Shown here: positions 17,948 through 26,090 of the stretch, piece by piece
How positions within the stretch are numbered: position 1 is the stretch's first letter
How the letters are laid out: each line of letters opens with the position of its first letter
Source: Bremerella alba
Lineage (GTDB): Bacteria > Planctomycetota > Planctomycetia > Pirellulales > Pirellulaceae
Assembly: GCF_013618625.1 (NCBI RefSeq)
Contig: NZ_JABRWO010000010.1
Location: 186,001 to 250,000 of the forward strand
Direction of reading: 5' to 3'
Length of the DNA: 64,000 nt
Notes under the pieces: model-generated
The model's input: the letters and a program-made list of their open reading frames with translations, nothing else
The model's database searches: none
Told to the model about the DNA's origin: nothing
Position numbers and translations under genes: made by a program

Positions 17948-18265
17948 ATTGCTGAGTAAGTGTCGATTAACAATTAAAGAAGTATTTGATTGGGGCACCC
18001 CTGCGCGTTGTCGAGCCAAGGTGCCACCGTCATCGTGCACGCATGCGCATTACTTTCTGCGGATCGCTCTGATAGGTTCGAATCCTTTTCAATTACCCAA
18101 AGCGTCCTTTCACGAAGCGAAATTGGGCGATTTCAGTCCAAGATTCGGTAGTTTGCGACGAATTACTTACTAAGGGACCCGTATGCGCGGAGCGTTTCCA
18201 GGGGGAAATCTCTGGACATTCGCACTGCGCCGTCTACGATTCCAAGAACATGGAGAATCTTGAAT
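17948..18265. other. Intergenic region without a recognised gene
   Basis: About 320 bases between the palindrome and the YkvA-like gene. Short open frames exist but none has a family motif or ribosome binding site. Presumably it holds the promoter of the YkvA-like gene. Confidence 0.35.
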
Positions 18266-18652
18266 ATGAGTACTGAAGCCTACCAACGGCTGCATGAATA
18301 TGCCCAAAAGGCGTCGCCGGAAGACGTTCAAAAGATTCGCGAGAAGCTCGGCAGCATGAATCGCGGGCCCATCAAAAAGATCTGGGACGACGTGAAGTCC
18401 CTGTGGCAGATGGTTACCGACCCCAGCGCCAGTTGGACGTCGAAAGCGATCGCGATCGGGGCCGTGCTGTACTTGGTCTCGCCGCTCGACGGCATACCGG
18501 ACTTGCTTCCGCTGGTCGGTCTGACCGACGATGCGGCAGTGATTATGGCGGCCGTCGCCACGCTCGCTTTTGAACTCAAGAAGTACCGCGACACCAAACA
18601 GTCCAAGACAGTCGACGGGAAAAAGAGTCGCGCCGGGGCGGCTGCTTCATAA
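18266..18652 (+). CDS. YkvA family (DUF1232) membrane protein
   Basis: A 128-residue protein. The signature A-V-L-Y-L-V-S-P-L-D-G-I-P-D-L-L-P-L-V-G-L-T-D-D-A is the DUF1232 core (Y-x-x-S-P-x-D-x-I-P-D). The N-terminal ~50 residues are charged and helical. ATG at 18266 has GGAG ten bases upstream; a TTG two codons earlier is less favoured. DUF1232 proteins are small membrane-associated proteins of unknown function. Confidence 0.85.
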   Translation: MSTEAYQRLHEYAQKASPEDVQKIREKLGSMNRGPIKKIWDDVKSLWQMVTDPSASWTSKAIAIGAVLYLVSPLDGIPDLLPLVGLTDDAAVIMAAVATLAFELKKYRDTKQSKTVDGKKSRAGAAAS

Positions 18653-18737
18653 TCTGTGGCTTGGCAGCCGGAATAAAATTTGCTCTTCTGGGCGGGTAGC
18701 TTGACGCGATACGAACCACCGCCAAGGAGAAACAGCG

Positions 18738-19559
18738 ATGATCATCGATTGCCATACGCATCTGAATAACTATCACGAGGATCGCGTTCGCTCGATCACC
18801 GATTGCCTGGACAATCTTCAGGAAGAGATGTCGGCCAATAGTGTCGACTACGCGTTGGTTCTCAGTTCTTACAAAATCACGCCCCATCGGCCGGCCACCA
18901 AGGATGTCGTTGAAGCGACTCGCGACCTGGACAACGTGGCCGTCGTCGCCGGTATCAGCTATCTGCATTACAAGGAACGCGATCTTCGCGAGATCGCCGA
19001 TTTCCTTGCCAACGGCCTGGTGAAAGGGCTGAAGCTCTATCCCGGGTACGAGCCCTTTTATCCGCACGATCGCCGTCTGCAGGTCATCTACGATCTGGCG
19101 ATTGAGTTCGACGTGCCGGTGATGATCCATAGCGGCGACACGTACAGCCCGACCGGCCGCGTGCGTTATTCGCACCCGCTGCATATCGACGACGTGGCGG
19201 TCGATTTTCCCGACTTGAAGTTAGTGATCTGTCACGTAGGCAATCCGTGGATTCGCGATTGCATGGAAGTCGTTTACAAAAACGAAAACGCCCACGCCGA
19301 CATCAGCGGGCTAGTGCTGGGCGACTTCGAGGACCGCTTCGAACAGTTCATGCTGCAAGAGATCCGTGAAATGATCCTCTACGCAGGCGAACCGAAGTAC
19401 CTGCTTTATGGCACCGACTGGCCCATCTGCGGCATGAAGAGCTACCTGAAATTCATCCGCGGACTGGGGCTACCCGAAAAGAGCTTAGAGTTAATCCTCT
19501 GGCAAAACGCAGCCCGACTCTTCAAGCTGCAGGTGCAGGACGGTAAGGTCGTAAACTGA
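18738..19559 (+). CDS. Amidohydrolase family 2 (TIM-barrel) hydrolase
   Basis: A 273-residue metal-dependent hydrolase. It begins I-I-D-C-H-T-H (the H-x-H metal motif, residues 6-8), has V-M-I-H-S-G-D near residue 134, I-C-H-V-G near 162 and Y-G-T-D-W-P near 222, the expected metal and catalytic positions of amidohydrolase-2 enzymes. The substrate cannot be inferred; related enzymes act on cyclic amides or decarboxylate aromatic acids. AAGGAG sits nine bases before the ATG. It follows the YkvA gene by 85 bases on the same strand, but no functional link is evident. Confidence 0.85.
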   Translation: MIIDCHTHLNNYHEDRVRSITDCLDNLQEEMSANSVDYALVLSSYKITPHRPATKDVVEATRDLDNVAVVAGISYLHYKERDLREIADFLANGLVKGLKLYPGYEPFYPHDRRLQVIYDLAIEFDVPVMIHSGDTYSPTGRVRYSHPLHIDDVAVDFPDLKLVICHVGNPWIRDCMEVVYKNENAHADISGLVLGDFEDRFEQFMLQEIREMILYAGEPKYLLYGTDWPICGMKSYLKFIRGLGLPEKSLELILWQNAARLFKLQVQDGKVVN

Positions 19560-19608
19560 CCGACGGCTTTCGTCGTTCGCCCTCCTAATCCCTCTTCCGG
19601 CTATGGTC

Positions 19609-20328
19609 CTAGCGATCTACCAGCGAAAGATAATCGTGCCACTGCACGCCATCGGGCAGGGATCGCGCTGCGGCGAATTCTAAATGCACGATTCGGCGAT
19701 GCGCTGTGGTTCCTTCTTTCGACATACTGCTGGCATGGGAAAGCAGCGGCCGCATGGCCAGCACATCGCCGGGTTGGGCGCTGAGGACGACGGCCGGATG
19801 TTCCTTCGCGACATCCAAAAGGTGCGAGCCTGGGATGACCGACAACGGGCCGTTTTCAAAGGTCATTGCGTCGAGATGAATGCGCAGCGTGAGCATGCTG
19901 GCCAGCAGCGTTTCCGAGGCCTCGAGATGGGCGATGCCTGCTTTCCGCGTGGGGTTATCGAAGTGGCGGCTGGGGATTGTGTTGTCTTGCACCGCAATCG
20001 TACGGTCGCGATGCCAGGGCAGCGACCAAGTGCGATCCGGCGGCTTGTCGAAGAACAGCCCCCGCACCAGACCGACCTCGTCGCCTAGCACGCTCTGCAA
20101 ATTTTCCAAAAGCAGTGGCGTACGGGCCACGTCGACCAGCCAAGGGGCTGCCGCCAGCAGATTGCGAGAACCATAGACACGCCCGCGGCTCTTAAGCACC
20201 GTCGGGCCGGGGTGGGCTTCGAGTTCAGCGATCAGTCGCGTGCCGAGCGTCTGCATTTGTCCCGGGGAGAAAACGCCCGGCAGCATCGCGTAGCCAGCTT
20301 CCTCAAGAGATTTGTTAAGGCCTGACAT
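19609..20328 (-). CDS. Phytanoyl-CoA dioxygenase (PhyH) family protein
   Basis: A 239-residue cytoplasmic protein of the Fe(II)/2-oxoglutarate dioxygenase fold. The iron ligands can be read as H106 and D108 in L-P-W-H-R-D-R and H198 in L-L-S-H-A-S, with an Arg shortly after (A-H-R-R-I-V-H) for 2-oxoglutarate. F-E-N-G-P-L-S-V-I-P-G-S-H is the family's conserved strand-turn. Substrate unknown. It is convergent with the amidohydrolase gene. Confidence 0.87.
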   Translation of the reverse strand: MSGLNKSLEEAGYAMLPGVFSPGQMQTLGTRLIAELEAHPGPTVLKSRGRVYGSRNLLAAAPWLVDVARTPLLLENLQSVLGDEVGLVRGLFFDKPPDRTWSLPWHRDRTIAVQDNTIPSRHFDNPTRKAGIAHLEASETLLASMLTLRIHLDAMTFENGPLSVIPGSHLLDVAKEHPAVVLSAQPGDVLAMRPLLSHASSMSKEGTTAHRRIVHLEFAAARSLPDGVQWHDYLSLVDR

Positions 20329-20462
20329 GACGCGCCGCGAAGTTGGGGTGATCGATGGAGCGTTCTATTGTAAATAATTGACACCTTTGAATCGATCCGA
20401 TATTTTTTGAGCACTTCGCACTTAAGCGTGCCTGTGGTCTAACCCAAACGTGAGACGTTGAA

Positions 20463-20963
20463 ATGAGTCAACTGCAAGAGAATCCGTTTTCGTCGCCGAC
20501 CTTCGATGCTCAGGCTATGCCCGAGGTAAAGCCAGGAACGCCGACCCCAGCTCGCAAAATGCTGCGATTTGCTAATTTCTTTATCGACAGCATCATCCTG
20601 AATATTATGACCTTCGGGGTAGGGATCGTGATTGGTGTCATGCTGGTTTCGTCCGGCCACGAAATCGACGCCCAGGGAAATTTTGTGGACCTTCCCCTCT
20701 GGGTCAATCTCGCGATCAACTTCGTGCATATTCCGATCACGCTCGTTTATTACATTATGCTTGAGGCCACCCTGGGCCGGACGTTGGGTAAGCTGATTAC
20801 CGGTACACGAGTGGTCAACGCCGAAGGTGGTGAAGCGACGATGGGTCAGGTCGTGGGCCGATCGTTTGCCCGGTTTATTCCATTCGAGGTCTTCTCGTTC
20901 CTCGGTCAAACGGGGCGAGGCTGGCACGATTCGCTCAGCAAAACCTACGTGGTGAAGACCTAG
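20463..20963 (+). CDS. RDD family membrane protein with N-terminal NPF motif
   Basis: A 166-residue membrane protein. The tail has E-N-P-F-S-S-P at residues 6-12. R-F-A-N-F-F-I-D-S opens the first transmembrane helix (the R...D of the RDD family); L-G-R-T-L-G-K-L-I-T-G-T-R-V-V and W-H-D-S-L-S-K-T-Y-V-V are the other RDD landmarks. RDD proteins have three or so helices and are proposed to be transporters or envelope accessory proteins, without proof in most cases. It shares the N-P-F tail with otherwise unrelated membrane proteins in this window. Confidence 0.85.
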   Translation: MSQLQENPFSSPTFDAQAMPEVKPGTPTPARKMLRFANFFIDSIILNIMTFGVGIVIGVMLVSSGHEIDAQGNFVDLPLWVNLAINFVHIPITLVYYIMLEATLGRTLGKLITGTRVVNAEGGEATMGQVVGRSFARFIPFEVFSFLGQTGRGWHDSLSKTYVVKT

Positions 20964-21051
20964 GATTCGCTTGTGTCCTATGGTCCTATGGCCACCGCCA
21001 CCTGGGGAAATGATTTTCTGAGCCAAAATGAGCGTGCCTGCCAGATAGAAT

Positions 21052-21396
21052 TTACTCCACCGAGCACTCGCTCAGGAAGGATTCGACGCGCTCGTGAATC
21101 AGTTCGATTAGTTTGGGGTCCATGAATTGATACTTGTCAGGTATTTCCAAAACATGCACCGGTCGCTGGTTTAAGTCGCTGCGGTAGAGAGAACGCAGCT
21201 TGTCCAGGTGTTCGTATTCCATGACGAAGATCATGTCGGCCCAGTGTAGATCGCTCGGCGAGATCCGTCGCGCGGCCTTGGGGCTAAGGCCGCGCGAGCG
21301 AACCGCGAGTCGCGGATCGTTGCAATAGACCCGCTCTGCCGTTGGGCTTCGCCAAAGGTTCTTCGAGCAAATAAACAAGACATTCGTCGGGGGCAT
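21052..21396 (-). CDS. Low-molecular-weight protein tyrosine phosphatase-like protein
   Basis: A 114-residue protein with the P-loop C-S-K-N-L-W-R-S (C10-x5-R16) near the N-terminus and D-P-K near residue 94, close to where the acid Asp of the phosphatase lies. It is shorter than classic family members (~150 residues), like the group seen in many bacteria as 'protein tyrosine phosphatase'. It should be cytoplasmic. It lies 26 bases upstream of the YHYH gene on the same strand without an evident functional link. Confidence 0.78.
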   Translation of the reverse strand: MPPTNVLFICSKNLWRSPTAERVYCNDPRLAVRSRGLSPKAARRISPSDLHWADMIFVMEYEHLDKLRSLYRSDLNQRPVHVLEIPDKYQFMDPKLIELIHERVESFLSECSVE

Positions 21397-21422
21397 CGTG
21401 CTCAGTTCCTAGTGCGGTTTTT

Positions 21423-22406
21423 CTATCGCCGGGGTGGAGGGCCGAAGCCGGGTCGACCAGGGCCGCCGGGTGGTCGGCCGCCAGGAGGCCGGTTCCGTGG
21501 GCCGCGACGGAAGTCTTCCGAAGGGGTGCCGCGGAAGTTACGCGGAATCACCGGCCAATGGTTGGTCAGGTAATAGGCATACGTCCCATCTGGATAGTCC
21601 GGCGTGACGGCAAAGCGGCCGTTGCATTCGTCCAGATCACCCAGGCCTTCGACGAATTCGTAGTCCTGAATGAAGGTGCCGTCGTATTTACCGCCTGGCT
21701 GGTTGTCGGCGCTGGGGCGTTTTCCTTCCTTCAAGCGGTAGGACGTTTCCAGTTCGACAATTTCACTTTCCGGATTGTTCGCATCCTGAAAGCCATACAA
21801 CGCATAAATCGGGAAACCATCGGCTGCCCAGCCAATAATCGGCGAGTGCTTGCCGCGCTGCACGTTCAAGCTTTTCAGCAAATCGCTGGGTAGGCCGTGG
21901 TAGTGATAAGCACCGGTCGGCTGCACATGGGCATGGTTGGCATCCATTCCCAGCGGAACAGCTCCTGAAAGGGCTTCGTATTGCCAGCCACCACGTGGGT
22001 TGCCCTGGTACCATTCGGCTGCACCCGGATCGAAAGGAACTCCGTTGACCCCGATACCAAAGTCTTGCATCGGCAGTGGTGTGATGCGGTCGGCAGGCTT
22101 CGGGTTGGCCGGCAATTTAAAAACGTATTGTTGCTGCGTGATTCCGTTGGGATTGCCCCGATTCGGAAACGAACCGGTCTGGTGGTCCGGGATGCCATTG
22201 GCCCGAATGATACGTTGATCGCCGACCACTTCGATCGAAACTTGATTGTCACCCGGGGGCTGACTGTTGGCTGGAATCAGCCGTAATGCTCTCGCTTGAT
22301 TCACCAGGTGCTGACGCATGCGAGGCGCCAGTTGCGCGAGCATGGGCCCGGCCCCGAGGATGGTTGCCAGGAGCATGATGATGACCAGGTGATATTTGCG
22401 CGTCAT
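21423..22406 (-). CDS. Secreted YHYH-domain protein
   Basis: A 327-residue exported protein with signal peptide to about residue 24 (P-M-L-A-Q). The family motif G-A-Y-H-Y-H-G is at about residue 165, preceded by D-A-N-H-A-H and followed by I-I-G-W-A-A-D-G-F-P-I-Y, all typical of YHYH proteins. The last ~35 residues are a proline/glycine/arginine-rich tail (R-P-P-G-G repeats), probably disordered. The histidine cluster suggests metal binding, but the family's function is not established. Confidence 0.87.
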   Translation of the reverse strand: MTRKYHLVIIMLLATILGAGPMLAQLAPRMRQHLVNQARALRLIPANSQPPGDNQVSIEVVGDQRIIRANGIPDHQTGSFPNRGNPNGITQQQYVFKLPANPKPADRITPLPMQDFGIGVNGVPFDPGAAEWYQGNPRGGWQYEALSGAVPLGMDANHAHVQPTGAYHYHGLPSDLLKSLNVQRGKHSPIIGWAADGFPIYALYGFQDANNPESEIVELETSYRLKEGKRPSADNQPGGKYDGTFIQDYEFVEGLGDLDECNGRFAVTPDYPDGTYAYYLTNHWPVIPRNFRGTPSEDFRRGPRNRPPGGRPPGGPGRPGFGPPPRR

Positions 22407-22580
22407 GAGAAAGTTTCCGTAGATCTAGCACTACTGGTTTGACAGTATATCGGTTGTTAAACCGCACAGCGAGAGAATTGTTCCGCTCAATTGGGTAGAA
22501 AATCTTAGAAAGTCATTCTAAGATCGGCGTCAGCCTTTTCGATTGCATCTTCGTTTTACCTGCCCATTCAGGAACCTGCC

Positions 22581-23468
22581 ATGCTGTCTTCCCGCTGCGA
22601 GTTGGCGACTTTGGTTGCCGTTGCGATGTTACTAACCACTTCCATGCTACATGCTGAAGATGGCCAGAAGGTCATCAAGGATATTGAGTTCGCCCAAGTC
22701 GATGGTCATAGCTTGAAGCTTGATCTTTATTTGCCGCAAGAAAAAAACGCCCCCATGGTGGTGTGGATTCATGGTGGCGGTTGGCATGCCGGTAGTAAAG
22801 ATGGTTGCCGAGTTGAGTGGCTTACCAAGCATGGCATCGCGGTGGCGAGCATCTCGTATCGCTTGACCGACAAGGCCACGTTTCCGGCTCAGATTCACGA
22901 CTGCAAAGGGGCTATCCGCTGGCTTCGAGCCAACGCCGATAAGTATGGCTACTCGGCTGACAAGTTCGGCGTTGCTGGCTCGAGCGCCGGTGGTCACTTG
23001 GCCGCGCTCGTGGGAACCTCTGGCGATGTGAAGGCGCTTGAGGGTGACGTGGGCGGCAACCTCGATCAGTCCTCACGCGTTAGCGCCGTGGTCGATTACT
23101 ATGGGGCGACCGACTTTATCCTTCGCTCGAAAACGCAGCCGCATCGCGCGAACAAGAAGGGCTCGGTCGTCTATAAACTGCTCGGAGGCGGGGCCGATCA
23201 AAAGGTCGACCTGGCCCGGCAAGCATCGGCCGCGTTTCACGTGACCGAAGACGACCCGCCGTTTTTGGTCATTCACGGCGACAAAGATAATACGGTTCTG
23301 CTCGATCAATCCGAGCGAATTCAAAAGGTTTACGGCGAGGCCGGCTTACCTCTAGAGTTGATCGTGATCGAAGGAGGCAAGCACGGCGGTTCCGAGTTTT
23401 ACAAGGGCCCGCGTCGCAAACGCGTCATCGAGTTCTTGACGCAGCACCTGCAAGACTCGGACGGTTAG
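22581..23468 (+). CDS. Secreted alpha/beta hydrolase (esterase/BD-FAE-like)
   Basis: A 295-residue exported hydrolase (signal peptide to residue 25, M-L-H-A). The oxyanion motif is H-G-G-G (64-67), the nucleophile elbow G-S-S-A-G (Ser135), and the acid and base are probably in H-G-D-K-D-N and G-G-K-H-G-G. This matches the HSL/BD-FAE-type carbohydrate or lipid esterases frequent in planctomycetes. Its stop overlaps by four bases the stop of a convergent gene for another alpha/beta hydrolase. Confidence 0.87.
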   Translation: MLSSRCELATLVAVAMLLTTSMLHAEDGQKVIKDIEFAQVDGHSLKLDLYLPQEKNAPMVVWIHGGGWHAGSKDGCRVEWLTKHGIAVASISYRLTDKATFPAQIHDCKGAIRWLRANADKYGYSADKFGVAGSSAGGHLAALVGTSGDVKALEGDVGGNLDQSSRVSAVVDYYGATDFILRSKTQPHRANKKGSVVYKLLGGGADQKVDLARQASAAFHVTEDDPPFLVIHGDKDNTVLLDQSERIQKVYGEAGLPLELIVIEGGKHGGSEFYKGPRRKRVIEFLTQHLQDSDG

Positions 23469-24286
23469 TCGTCCTTCGCGTGTTTATTGATAAACTTCGT
23501 CATCAACAACACCCCAGGCACAACCATGTTGCCGTGGGTGAAGCCTTGCAGTTCATACAGTTCGACATTGGGGTGCTTGGCCGACTTGAGCATTTTGAAG
23601 AGCAGGGCGTTTTCTTCGTAGCGAAAAGGAAACTCCAGGTCGCGGTCGCCGGTGGTGAGCAATAGCGGCGGGGTGTCGTTGTGAACGTGGTACAGCGGGG
23701 CCAGATCGTCGGAGACGCCCGTCTCGCGGCCGATGCCTCGCTCTTTGCGGATGGTGAAGTGAGTCAGCGTTTGTCCGCTGTGGGGGATGGCTCCGGCCAG
23801 ATCATTCGGGGCGAGCCCATGCGGCTTGAGCCAACGGTCGTCAAGCACAAGCATGCTGGTCAGGTAGCCACCGGCCGAGTGACCACTGATAAAGATTTTG
23901 TTCGGATCGCCGCCGTACTTTTGGATGTTTGCAAAAGTCCACGCGACGGCAGCGGCTGCATCTTCCAGATAGACCGGTGCACTGACGTGGGGGCTATGGC
24001 GATAGTTGGCCGAGACCACCGCATAGCCGTTATCGAGAAGATATTCTGGGATCTTCTTGTCGCCGTTTTCTAGTCCGCCACCATGAAACCAAACGACGGT
24101 GGCAAAGCCTTTTTCCTCAGGCGTGTGAACATCGAGACGGCACTGCTTTTTCGCGTAGTCGTCGAGGTCGGCTCCCTGAAGATAGAGGATGTCGGTTTCC
24201 AGATTCGAGGGTGCCGAGTCTTCGCCATGCAGCAGCGTCGGGATGGCCAGAAACAAGAGAGCGAGAAGCAGGGGTGGGCGAATCAT
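23465..24286 (-). CDS. Secreted alpha/beta hydrolase
   Basis: A 273-residue protein starting at 24286 (signal peptide to about residue 21, L-L-H-G-E); an in-frame upstream ATG at 24439 would overlap the neighbouring gene and destroy the signal. It has H-G-G-G (68-71) and G-H-S-A-G with Ser137, Asp probably in T-G-D-R-D-L and His in G-F-T-H-G-N. It is of the same broad class as the convergent neighbour at 22581-23468 but only distantly similar. Substrate unknown; ester hydrolysis outside the cytoplasm is likely. Confidence 0.86.
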   Translation of the reverse strand: MIRPPLLLALLFLAIPTLLHGEDSAPSNLETDILYLQGADLDDYAKKQCRLDVHTPEEKGFATVVWFHGGGLENGDKKIPEYLLDNGYAVVSANYRHSPHVSAPVYLEDAAAAVAWTFANIQKYGGDPNKIFISGHSAGGYLTSMLVLDDRWLKPHGLAPNDLAGAIPHSGQTLTHFTIRKERGIGRETGVSDDLAPLYHVHNDTPPLLLTTGDRDLEFPFRYEENALLFKMLKSAKHPNVELYELQGFTHGNMVVPGVLLMTKFINKHAKDD

Positions 24287-24363
24287 GGTGATGTCATTCA
24301 ACAAAGGAAGGAGGCCGTAGAAATGGGGAGTGAGTTTATCGTAGCACAAGCCGGTCGAGGGTG

Positions 24364-25227
24364 CTAAAGCTGGCTGTAGGGAATGCTGTAGGTGTCTCCC
24401 TGATCCATGTCGCCCGTTTTCAGGCCTTTGTAAAACCACTTGGCCCGCTGCTTGGAACTGCCATGGGTGAAGGACTCGGGCACGACGTACCCGCGTGATT
24501 GCATTTGCAGGCGGTCGTCGCCAATGGCGGTCGCCGCGTTCATGGCTTCTTCGATATCCCCTTCTTCAAGGATGTTCCAGTTTTGCTGAGCATGATGGGC
24601 CCAGACACCGGCGTAAAAGTCGGCTTGAAGTTCTTGCCGGACGGAAAGCTCGTTGGCTTCCTCTTTGCCAACCTGGGTGCGTTTGCGATGGATTTCTTCG
24701 CTCACGCCTAACAGGTTTTGCACGTGATGTCCGACTTCGTGAGCGATCACATAGGCCTGGGCGAAGTCCCCTTCGGCGCCCAGGTTGTTGTCCATCTCGT
24801 CGAAGAAGCTGAGGTCGATGTACACCTTCTGGTCTAAGGGGCAATAGAAGGGCCCAGTCGCCGCTTGTTGAAACCCGCACGCCGACTGGACGGTCTCGCG
24901 GAACAGGACAAGCTTGGGGTCGCGGTATTGTTTGCCGATTTGTTGAAACTGCTGGCCCCACACGTCTTCGGTATCGGCCAGCACGACAGAAACGAACTGG
25001 GCTCGCTGATCGTCGGCCGGATTGACCTGTGCCGGAGCACCTCCTCCGCCGCCCGGCTGCTGAACGGCCAGCCCGCGAAGAATGGCCATCGGGTCGCCAC
25101 CCAACAGCCACACCAGCAGCATGATAAACAAGATACCCACAATGCTTCCGCCGCCGGCCATCGCGGGACCTTTCGAGGACCGTCGATCCTCAACATTGTC
25201 GCTGCCGCGCCGTCCTCGCCATCGCAT
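24364..25227 (-). CDS. YpfJ-type neutral zinc metallopeptidase
   Basis: A 287-residue protein: basic N-terminus, one transmembrane segment (about residues 28-44), a glycine/proline linker, then the peptidase domain with H-E-V-G-H-H at 163-168 (zinc ligands His163 and His167) and the downstream E-L-Q-A-D-F-Y-A-G-V-W containing the probable third ligand. The Y-I-D-L-S-F-F and A-Y-V-I-A-H-E context fits the family PF04228. It should face the periplasm; substrates are not known. Confidence 0.92.
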   Translation of the reverse strand: MRWRGRRGSDNVEDRRSSKGPAMAGGGSIVGILFIMLLVWLLGGDPMAILRGLAVQQPGGGGGAPAQVNPADDQRAQFVSVVLADTEDVWGQQFQQIGKQYRDPKLVLFRETVQSACGFQQAATGPFYCPLDQKVYIDLSFFDEMDNNLGAEGDFAQAYVIAHEVGHHVQNLLGVSEEIHRKRTQVGKEEANELSVRQELQADFYAGVWAHHAQQNWNILEEGDIEEAMNAATAIGDDRLQMQSRGYVVPESFTHGSSKQRAKWFYKGLKTGDMDQGDTYSIPYSQL

Positions 25228-25551
25228 ACTCGATTCTCCTCAGTAATTTCACTTCAAGATGTTTCCGGTTGGCAATCCATGACTGTGCATCTGATTGTCC
25301 CTTAGCCGAGTAGCAAATGGCACACCAAAATAGAGAAAATCAGAAAGGTTCGGCGAAACGAAAACTGGTTGCCCTCCGTTTGTTAAGATGACTATTGTGG
25401 CGAAAGTGAACCGCATTCGGTACGGTGGAAACGAACAACAAGCTTGAACGGAAAGCCGCAGATCGAATTATTGCTTGGTAAGCGGTTTAACCCTTTTCCA
25501 ACTACTGCGTCGCTTGTTATAAACCTATTCTCGCGGAGGTTTTCACCGCCG
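25228..25551. other. Divergent intergenic region
   Basis: About 320 bases between the YpfJ gene (minus) and the lipoprotein unit (plus). It must contain both promoters. TTGTTATAAACCTATTCT at about 25514-25531 could include a -10-like element for the plus-strand unit, but no matching -35 was found. Confidence 0.3.
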
Positions 25552-25632
25552 ATGAGAAACCTGCTTTTCGACGGATATCCATTGCGATCGGACAGTCGCG
25601 GTACGCGTTTGTCCTGGGGAAGTACGCTATGA
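25552..25632 (+). CDS. Possible 26-residue upstream ORF overlapping the lipoprotein gene
   Basis: ATG at 25552 follows GGAGG (25535-25539, spacing 12) and opens a 26-codon frame whose TGA overlaps the ATG of the lipoprotein gene as ATGA. The peptide is M-R-N-L-L-F-D-G-Y-P..., without a family match. The overlap would couple translation of the two frames. It may be a leader peptide or chance. Confidence 0.3.
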   Translation: MRNLLFDGYPLRSDSRGTRLSWGSTL

Positions 25633-26063
25633 ATTTATGCAAAATGATATGCGGCGAGGCGTCTGGTACCCGCTTGTGGATGCTCGCGGTTGTGTGCGGG
25701 GTCGTTTCGTTTTCTGGCTGTATGAACGACGATGACGCGCCGCGGTATCAAGTATCGGGAATGGTAACCTACGCCGGCGTGCCTGTTCCATCGGGGCTTG
25801 TGAAGTTTGAGCCGGATGTCGAAAACGGCGGCAAAGGCCCCGGTAGCTATGCACCGATCAAAGATGGAACATTCCGAACGGCCGACCGATTATGTGCCGG
25901 ACCGATGAAGGTGACCATCTGCGGCTTCGATGGCATTCCTCAAGAGGTCGTCCAAGATGGCCAGGCGAAGATGAAGGAAACTCGAATCTTCGACGAGTTT
26001 CCCACGCAGATCCAAATCAAGCACGAGGACACGATCGTTGATTTCGATGTGCCTCAGCTTTAA
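25629..26063 (+). CDS. Lipoprotein with transthyretin-like beta-sandwich domain
   Basis: A 144-residue protein with signal and lipobox F-S-G-C (Cys31), then the G-x-V-T-Y-A-G-V-P-V-P-S-G-L-V-x-F-E-P pattern of the small carboxypeptidase-regulatory-like lipoproteins also found at 3466 and 37152 in this window. Unlike those, no DUF1559 gene is adjacent. The middle has G-S-Y-A-P-I-K-D-G-T-F-R-T, and the protein ends in a short acidic strand. Function unknown. Confidence 0.78.
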   Translation: MNLCKMICGEASGTRLWMLAVVCGVVSFSGCMNDDDAPRYQVSGMVTYAGVPVPSGLVKFEPDVENGGKGPGSYAPIKDGTFRTADRLCAGPMKVTICGFDGIPQEVVQDGQAKMKETRIFDEFPTQIQIKHEDTIVDFDVPQL

Positions 26064-26090
26064 TCGATACGGGGCGTGCCAGCGTGACGC

